Notes under the pieces: model-generated
The model's database searches: none
What the model was told of the DNA's origin: nothing
The model's input: the letters and a program-made list of their open reading frames with translations, nothing else
Translations under genes and position numbers: made by a program
Part shown: piece by piece, positions 5,782-10,088 of the stretch
How positions within the stretch are numbered: the stretch's first letter is position 1
Layout of the letters: each line of letters begins with the position of its first letter
Source of the DNA: Planctomycetota bacterium
GTDB lineage: Bacteria > JAJVIF01 > JAPKYR01
Direction of reading: 5' to 3'
NCBI GenBank assembly: GCA_030673355.1
Contig: DAOVJF010000054.1
Coordinates: forward strand, 1-10,088
DNA length: 10,088 nucleotides

Positions 5782-6306
5782 CTATTTTTCTTCGATGAAG
5801 TCATCCCAATTTTTCTTCAAATCATGGTCTGCAAGGATTTTATCCAATTCATTATAATCCGGATTAGCGTTTGAATCCGGGTCTTTCATCATTTCCAGCA
5901 GATTCGATAACCTCAGTTTATCCTTCGGCCTGCCCGTTTGAACCATTATCGCCAGAAGGTGCTCAAGAGATATGACATTTGTCTCAGTCCCATTATACAT
6001 CACCGTTACAGCGTTATCGAGAGCTTCTTTAATCAACGCATTGTAAGGAGGTAAAAACTGAACCATGATCCCTTCAATCATAATTCCCTCATCCACAGCT
6101 TCATATCCGAGATCGATCAGGTATTTGTAAACCGGTTCCAAAAGACGCAGATCATCGTCTTCGGTTGTAAAATACACAAACAAATCCAAATCATATGTCA
6201 GTGTTGGCTCACCGTAATATGCGGCTGCCATACCGCCACCGATGGCGTATCCACGAATAATGCCTTTTTCTACCATCGTATTAATGACTTTCAGCGTCTC
6301 TTCCAT
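5782..6306 (-). CDS. Nucleotidyltransferase-fold protein, AbiEii/MNT-like
   Basis: A 174-residue cytoplasmic protein of the nucleotidyltransferase superfamily. The N-terminal YAIGGGMAAAYYGEPTLTYD (20-39) followed by LDLF carries the GG loop (Gly23-25) and the paired metal ligands Asp39 and Asp41 of the DxD motif. The strand where a third carboxylate is often found reads MVQFLPPY (81-88), with Gln83 rather than an acid. VISLEHLLAIMVQTGRPKDK (111-130) and a helical C-terminus ending near W167 complete the fold. Relatives include toxins of type IV-like AbiE systems and MNT/HepT modules that transfer nucleotides to tRNA or to their partner; this protein's substrate cannot be read from sequence. 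Start ATG 6306 has only a weak GAGAG-type ribosome site; the gene is followed directly by the small basic partner. Confidence 0.75.
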   Translation of the reverse strand: MEETLKVINTMVEKGIIRGYAIGGGMAAAYYGEPTLTYDLDLFVYFTTEDDDLRLLEPVYKYLIDLGYEAVDEGIMIEGIMVQFLPPYNALIKEALDNAVTVMYNGTETNVISLEHLLAIMVQTGRPKDKLRLSNLLEMMKDPDSNANPDYNELDKILADHDLKKNWDDFIEEK

Positions 6307-6361
6307 TATTTATCTCTCGATACCTTGTCACGGTCGATCATACTCTGGCCCCTTTTTCTCG

Positions 6362-6370
6362 ATTGTACCA
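6362..6370 (-). promoter_or_regulatory. Extended -10 promoter for the nucleotidyltransferase operon
   Basis: On the minus strand TGGTACAAT lies 56 bases upstream of the ATG at 6306. No clear -35. The long leader leaves room for regulation but no operator is obvious; an inverted CCATCG/CGATGG pair at 6418-6440 lies further upstream in the divergent region. Confidence 0.35.
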
Positions 6371-6513
6371 TACGCCAATCACCCCGAAATCTTTCCATTC
6401 AGTTATTTAAGACAAACCCATCGTCCGGTAGGATCGATGGATTCAATCTTTACCCACTCTAAACCCGGAAGTACTAAAATTTATTAAACTAAAATGGCAG
6501 AAAAAAGTGATAC

Positions 6514-6519
6514 TATAAT
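6514..6519 (+). promoter_or_regulatory. -10 element for the GAF/HD-GYP gene
   Basis: A perfect TATAAT 30 bases before the ATG at 6549, in an A-rich stretch. The region where a -35 would sit (AAAATGG) is not a match. Confidence 0.4.
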
Positions 6520-6548
6520 ACAGATACGTACAAGGACGGGATTAAACA

Positions 6549-7628
6549 ATGCCGGACACAAATAATGATATAAAAACTGTCAGCGACGTCATTTGCCATG
6601 CGCTGACCGAGTTTGCCAGGCCTTTCGATTCTACATTGCTTATCAAAGAAATTATCAGCGGTCTCAGGGAAATCACCGGAAGCACCCGCGGCGATCTCCT
6701 TTTATACCAGTCCGATTTAAATATCCTGTTTTTCTCCGAAACTTCCTCGACCGATACAAGTACCGCCGATCCTTTGAAAATTAATATTACAGACAGTAAA
6801 AAATCCGCGCCTGTTGAGGCTTTGAAAGGTGCTCATACTGTGCTCGTCGATGATGTCAGCGAGTCCAGCCTTCAAAGCATCTCACCGGGATCCAAAACCA
6901 TTCTCTCGGTTCCCATCGTTTACAGCGAAAATATTCATGGGGTTCTTAACCTGGAGCAATCCGATGCCGGCGCTTTCGACGAGGAAACTGTCGCCTGGAT
7001 CGAAGCTGCCAGTATGGTTCTCGCAAGCCTTCTGGAACACAGCTATCTCAAGGAGCGTATCTTCTACCTGAATCAAAGGTTGATCGACTCAATGACCAGT
7101 GACCTTGTCAAAGCCGATCCACAGTATCGGGATCACGCTGAGCGTGTCTCGGGACTGGCGGTGGCCCTGGCTGAGAAACTTAATCTTCCGTCCAACCTGG
7201 TCAAGGCTGTTCGGGAATCCGGATACCTTCACGATCTCGGAAAAACCGGGGTGAATGAAAGCATTCTCGTTAAACCCGGGAACCTTACCGATGATGAGTA
7301 TCGTGAAATGCAGAAGCATCCCGTACTTGGCAGGTTCCTGTTGAAACCGCTGGGTTTCCAGCCTGCGGTACTGGAAGGTGTGGTCAGCCATCATGAGAAA
7401 TGGGACGGCACCGGATATCCGAGGGGATTGTCAGGAGAACAGATTCCCATAACCGGTAGAATCCTGGCTGTGGCGGAGGCTTTCGAAGTGATGACGAGCG
7501 ATCAGCCGTACCGGCAGAAACGTTCGCTGGAGGAAGCACTGGAGGATATCAAGAGTGTTGCCGGCGCCCAGTTTGATCCGGATGTTGTCGAGGCACTGGT
7601 CGGCCTGGACCTGAGTAGCCTGGTTTGA
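6549..7628 (+). CDS. GAF domain plus HD-GYP domain protein, putative cyclic-di-GMP phosphodiesterase
   Basis: A 359-residue cytoplasmic protein without membrane segments. Residues about 20-165 form a GAF sensor domain (SVPIVYSENIHGVLNLEQSD is the typical final strand pair), and about 185-350 an HD-GYP domain, which hydrolyses cyclic di-GMP. Metal and catalytic motifs are DHAERV (His196), LHDLGK (His228, Asp229, Lys232), KHP (His257) and HHEKWDGTGYP (His281, His282 and the GYP signature 289-291). The last ligand position, normally Asp in 'VADAFDAMTSDRPYR', reads VAEAFEVMTSDQPYR, so Glu310 stands there. The start ATG 6549 follows AAGGACGGG by about eight bases. It is monocistronic, divergent from the nucleotidyltransferase operon and convergent with the lipoprotein gene 39 bases away. 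The GAF ligand is unknown. Confidence 0.92.
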   Translation: MPDTNNDIKTVSDVICHALTEFARPFDSTLLIKEIISGLREITGSTRGDLLLYQSDLNILFFSETSSTDTSTADPLKINITDSKKSAPVEALKGAHTVLVDDVSESSLQSISPGSKTILSVPIVYSENIHGVLNLEQSDAGAFDEETVAWIEAASMVLASLLEHSYLKERIFYLNQRLIDSMTSDLVKADPQYRDHAERVSGLAVALAEKLNLPSNLVKAVRESGYLHDLGKTGVNESILVKPGNLTDDEYREMQKHPVLGRFLLKPLGFQPAVLEGVVSHHEKWDGTGYPRGLSGEQIPITGRILAVAEAFEVMTSDQPYRQKRSLEEALEDIKSVAGAQFDPDVVEALVGLDLSSLV

Positions 7629-7667
7629 GGACACAAACTGCCTGTATTCCCAGCCGGTATCAAGAGA

Positions 7668-9818
7668 TTAATACGGCCCAATATGGTTCAACGCGTTAAC
7701 GGCGGCCATACCGGTGATTTCCAGCGTACTCTCATCGAAGTTATGTTTCCCGCCTTCAATGTGGTTGACTGCGCCTACAAGCGCGACCGAGGTTCCGTCA
7801 TCGATGAACCACTCATAAACAAGGATCCCCCCATTGATATCAGGGCTTACCACATCGCATTTGTATCTTAAGACCACGCATGGTTCGTCTGTAATTCCCA
7901 TGTACGGGATGCTAACCAAACCTTCACCCCAGCCTCTCAATAATACATCGAACGAATGCGATGGAGGGAAAGAGAATGAATAGGTTTCATCGGTGAAAAC
8001 CCAGACGGGATATTGAACTACAAACGGTGGAACGAAATTGAATGATCCGAGCCACATTTCCTCATGGGCGCCGACCAGCATCAACCTGTCGGGGTCCATT
8101 TCCCATCGTTCAGCAAGGTAGATTTCTCCAGTGACGTCATTATAAAAACCGGTAGTCTTATAGAAGTAGTCGAAACTTGACGTGATATTCCCGGCGAAAG
8201 GAAGCACCTCGGGATCGTCGGGCGCCAGGATCGCGCGATAATTACCGCTGTCCACAAGTGCCAGTCCGGTGAAATCCCATGGACCATCGGGATTGCCGAG
8301 GTCGACAAACGGAAGCATGGAAGCTGTATCAAACTCCCCGCTGACATAACTGAACTGGGTGCCCATGGTTTTATAATCCTGATCCTCCGGTTTCGTAATG
8401 CCGACATGGACTTCTATCTGGTAACTCACCGTATCGATCAGGCCGCACGGATCGGTTGCCTTGAGCCCGATAGTGAATATCCCGACCTCATCCGAGCTCA
8501 CCACAACCTCTTCGCCCATCGCATCATCGTATTCACCGTCATTGTTGAGATCCCACGCAAGCTCAAGTGCGCATTCAACTCCGTCAGGATCGTAAGATGT
8601 TGAGACCAGGGTAACCTGCTGCCCGGTAATAACGTGAGAAGGGCCGGTAAAATCCGCGACAGGGAGAGTTTCGCAGCATGGATCGAAATAATGTTCCACT
8701 TCGATGTCGATAAATGTATACGTGGTGTAATCCCATGGAGGGTTGCTTTCCATTGGGTCTTCAATCCCTACAAGTGCCCTGTAGTAACCCTCTCCTGCCC
8801 CCAGATCATTAGTAACTGGAATTATATAGGTCACAATTGGCGGGCTGACGGCGATCATTGATGCGAATTTCTTCCCTGTCCATAATTCAGGACATTCGAT
8901 CCATCCTTCCCCGATACTGGTTTGCCAGTCCCGGGTGGAAACAACAATGTCTACTTCATTCCCCGCTTCATCGGTAAGCGGCGCGGCTTGACTTGGAATA
9001 ACCATGTATGCTTCGGGTTTATTCGCGATCATCGGAAAATCATCCGGAATGTTTACAGGCGGGTTGGCAATGGGAAGTTCCCACGAAGTATCGATCGCAT
9101 AACCCAATGAAAAAATTCCCTGCGGAAGCCGGAAATGCCACGTCCTTGTGACTGTCTGTCCGGCTTCCAGCATATGGCGGTTTTCGTTGCTGTAGTAATC
9201 CTTGTACGGGTTGAGCGTGCTGGCGGGGTAAATCGGGGTCGCAAATTTCCCGACCGAGTACGAGAAAATGGGGATATTGGTGCCGGGAGAAAAATTAATC
9301 GGGTTAAAAATCGTCGTGTACCCGTCGGCATTGAAAACATATCCATCCAACCCGTCAGGATCCTGTGTGGTAAGGCCCGAAGCCGGCCAGTATTCGGTTC
9401 CGCCCCACATCATAATGAACCGCGTATCGAAAGCGGTGAGAAGATCCAGGCCGGACCAGGGGTGAGTGATTTCGAAATCCAGTTCCCATGAACCATCCGG
9501 ATTATGCGTCGCTCCGGTGATTTTGAAACAATCGCTGCACGGCATGCCGTCTTCTATAAATTGACGAATATTTGCGTGGATTACAGGTTGGCGGGAAGGG
9601 ACTATTTCAAATGATTCGGATTCCGGATCGAATACAATCAGCCCTGTACCCAATGTGGAATGTGGATTCGACACCTGTGCGGTTGAATCGACATTACCGG
9701 ACAGGCCGGGATCCACAGGAGAATAATCGGCTTCAGGGTTACTTTTATTCAGACACCCCGTAGCCGGAATTGAGGTTAACACGATCACCAGTAAAAGGTG
9801 AATAAATATTCGGTTCAC
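7668..9818 (-). CDS. Large PKD-domain lipoprotein of unknown function
   Basis: A 716-residue exported lipoprotein. The N-terminus has a hydrophobic signal ending in the lipobox-like PATGC, with Cys22 as lipidation site. Residues about 55-270 form an unassigned module with a PCSDC pair (94-97), ITHPWSGLDLLTAFDTR and NADGYTTIFNP, a pattern that I loosely recognise from big secreted proteins of uncultivated bacteria but cannot name. A PKD domain follows (about 386-473; PVADFTGPSHVITGQQVTL then SYDPDGV, with WDLNNDGEYDD carrying a calcium-loop-like run of acids). The C-terminal 240 residues are unrecognised. It probably sits on the outer membrane or surface; a binding or structural role is inference. 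The start is GTG 9818: AAGGAGGA lies just upstream and the signal peptide begins right there, with no in-frame ATG nearby. Confidence 0.85.
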   Translation of the reverse strand: MNRIFIHLLLVIVLTSIPATGCLNKSNPEADYSPVDPGLSGNVDSTAQVSNPHSTLGTGLIVFDPESESFEIVPSRQPVIHANIRQFIEDGMPCSDCFKITGATHNPDGSWELDFEITHPWSGLDLLTAFDTRFIMMWGGTEYWPASGLTTQDPDGLDGYVFNADGYTTIFNPINFSPGTNIPIFSYSVGKFATPIYPASTLNPYKDYYSNENRHMLEAGQTVTRTWHFRLPQGIFSLGYAIDTSWELPIANPPVNIPDDFPMIANKPEAYMVIPSQAAPLTDEAGNEVDIVVSTRDWQTSIGEGWIECPELWTGKKFASMIAVSPPIVTYIIPVTNDLGAGEGYYRALVGIEDPMESNPPWDYTTYTFIDIEVEHYFDPCCETLPVADFTGPSHVITGQQVTLVSTSYDPDGVECALELAWDLNNDGEYDDAMGEEVVVSSDEVGIFTIGLKATDPCGLIDTVSYQIEVHVGITKPEDQDYKTMGTQFSYVSGEFDTASMLPFVDLGNPDGPWDFTGLALVDSGNYRAILAPDDPEVLPFAGNITSSFDYFYKTTGFYNDVTGEIYLAERWEMDPDRLMLVGAHEEMWLGSFNFVPPFVVQYPVWVFTDETYSFSFPPSHSFDVLLRGWGEGLVSIPYMGITDEPCVVLRYKCDVVSPDINGGILVYEWFIDDGTSVALVGAVNHIEGGKHNFDESTLEITGMAAVNALNHIGPY

Positions 9819-9843
9819 TTTGATCCTCCTTCAGTACTGATTA

Positions 9844-9849
9844 AGTATA
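9844..9849 (-). promoter_or_regulatory. Possible -10 element for the lipoprotein gene
   Basis: TATACT on the minus strand, 25 bases upstream of the GTG start at 9818. No TGn extension and no convincing -35; other AT-rich hexamers further upstream could serve instead. The remainder of 9850-9990 shows no gene. Confidence 0.25.
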
Positions 9850-9996
9850 AATCGCCTTACACTATCTTAGCGGGTGTTCTCATTGAGTGCTTGTTCCCAG
9901 ACAGCGACATAATACTATGTTACCCACTGTTTATAAAGGTACTGTATAGAAAACTTCCCTTTTTCCCTCTAAGACGACCCGGACTGTTACCTTTAT

Positions 9997-10088
9997 GCTT
10001 GTCGACGTATTTTACAAATAACAAAAACCGGGTGCCGTTGACAAGCTGAAATCGGGGACATCTCTTTTCGCCCGTCGAAAAGCAGGTG
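9997..10088 (+). repeat. Dispersed hairpin repeat, right-edge copy (may continue past the window)
   Basis: GCTTGTCGACG (9997-10007) starts the unit, an AT-rich loop follows, then CCGGGTGCCGTTGACAAGCT (10028-10047), which differs from 581-600 at two positions. CGTTGACAAGC (10036-10046) pairs back to the first motif with one G-T mismatch, as in the left array. GACATCTC (10057-10064) and CGTCGAA (10073-10079) recur in the same order as at 607-614 and 641-647, but the sequence between them has diverged. Confidence 0.7.

Noticed and set aside
7683..10049. Open frames overlapping or antisense to the lipoprotein gene, including 9798-10049
   Set aside because: Shadows of the real frame; the last one runs through the upstream region and into the repeat with no ribosome site.

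Overview
The window looks like chromosomal DNA from a Gram-negative-type, probably uncultivated bacterium. Two large exported proteins (one with a lipoprotein signal) carry modules common in environmental lineages: lamin-tail, FN3-like, thrombospondin type 3 and PKD. A GAF/HD-GYP protein points to cyclic-di-GMP signalling. Most genes are near 50-55% GC by eye. I cannot name the phylum.

Layout, left to right. Bases 1-415 (minus) are the start of a membrane protein resembling an ABC-2-type permease, cut by the window edge. Bases 416-842 are a divergent intergenic region with a promoter for that gene, a tandem pair of ~130-base repeat units, and a promoter for the next operon. Bases 843-1809 (plus) are ruvX and a yqeG-type HAD phosphatase, 7 bases apart, closed by a strong hairpin. 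Bases 1810-2163 hold two more hairpin elements and a promoter. Bases 2164-2679 (plus) encode a clearly AT-rich small membrane protein that looks like a bacterial PH-domain protein, with CCGGTGGC-type hairpin repeats on both sides. Bases 2750-5392 (minus) encode an 880-residue secreted protein: LTD, FN3-like, C39-like cysteine peptidase, TSP3 calcium-binding repeats and an unknown C-terminus. Bases 5598-6306 (minus) hold a nucleotidyltransferase and a small basic partner, reminiscent of AbiEii/MNT toxin-antitoxin pairs. Bases 6549-7628 (plus) encode a GAF plus HD-GYP phosphodiesterase. Bases 7668-9818 (minus) encode a 716-residue PKD lipoprotein. The right edge (9997-10088) carries another copy of the repeat seen at 528-797, and a fragment lies upstream of the peptidase gene.

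Apart from the ruvX-yqeG and nucleotidyltransferase pairs, genes appear to be single transcription units, and I see no shared pathway. The main things to follow up are the dispersed repeat family, the repeat-bracketed AT-rich gene, the secreted C39-like protein and the nucleotidyltransferase pair. I see no tRNA, rRNA, CRISPR array, transposase or integrase.
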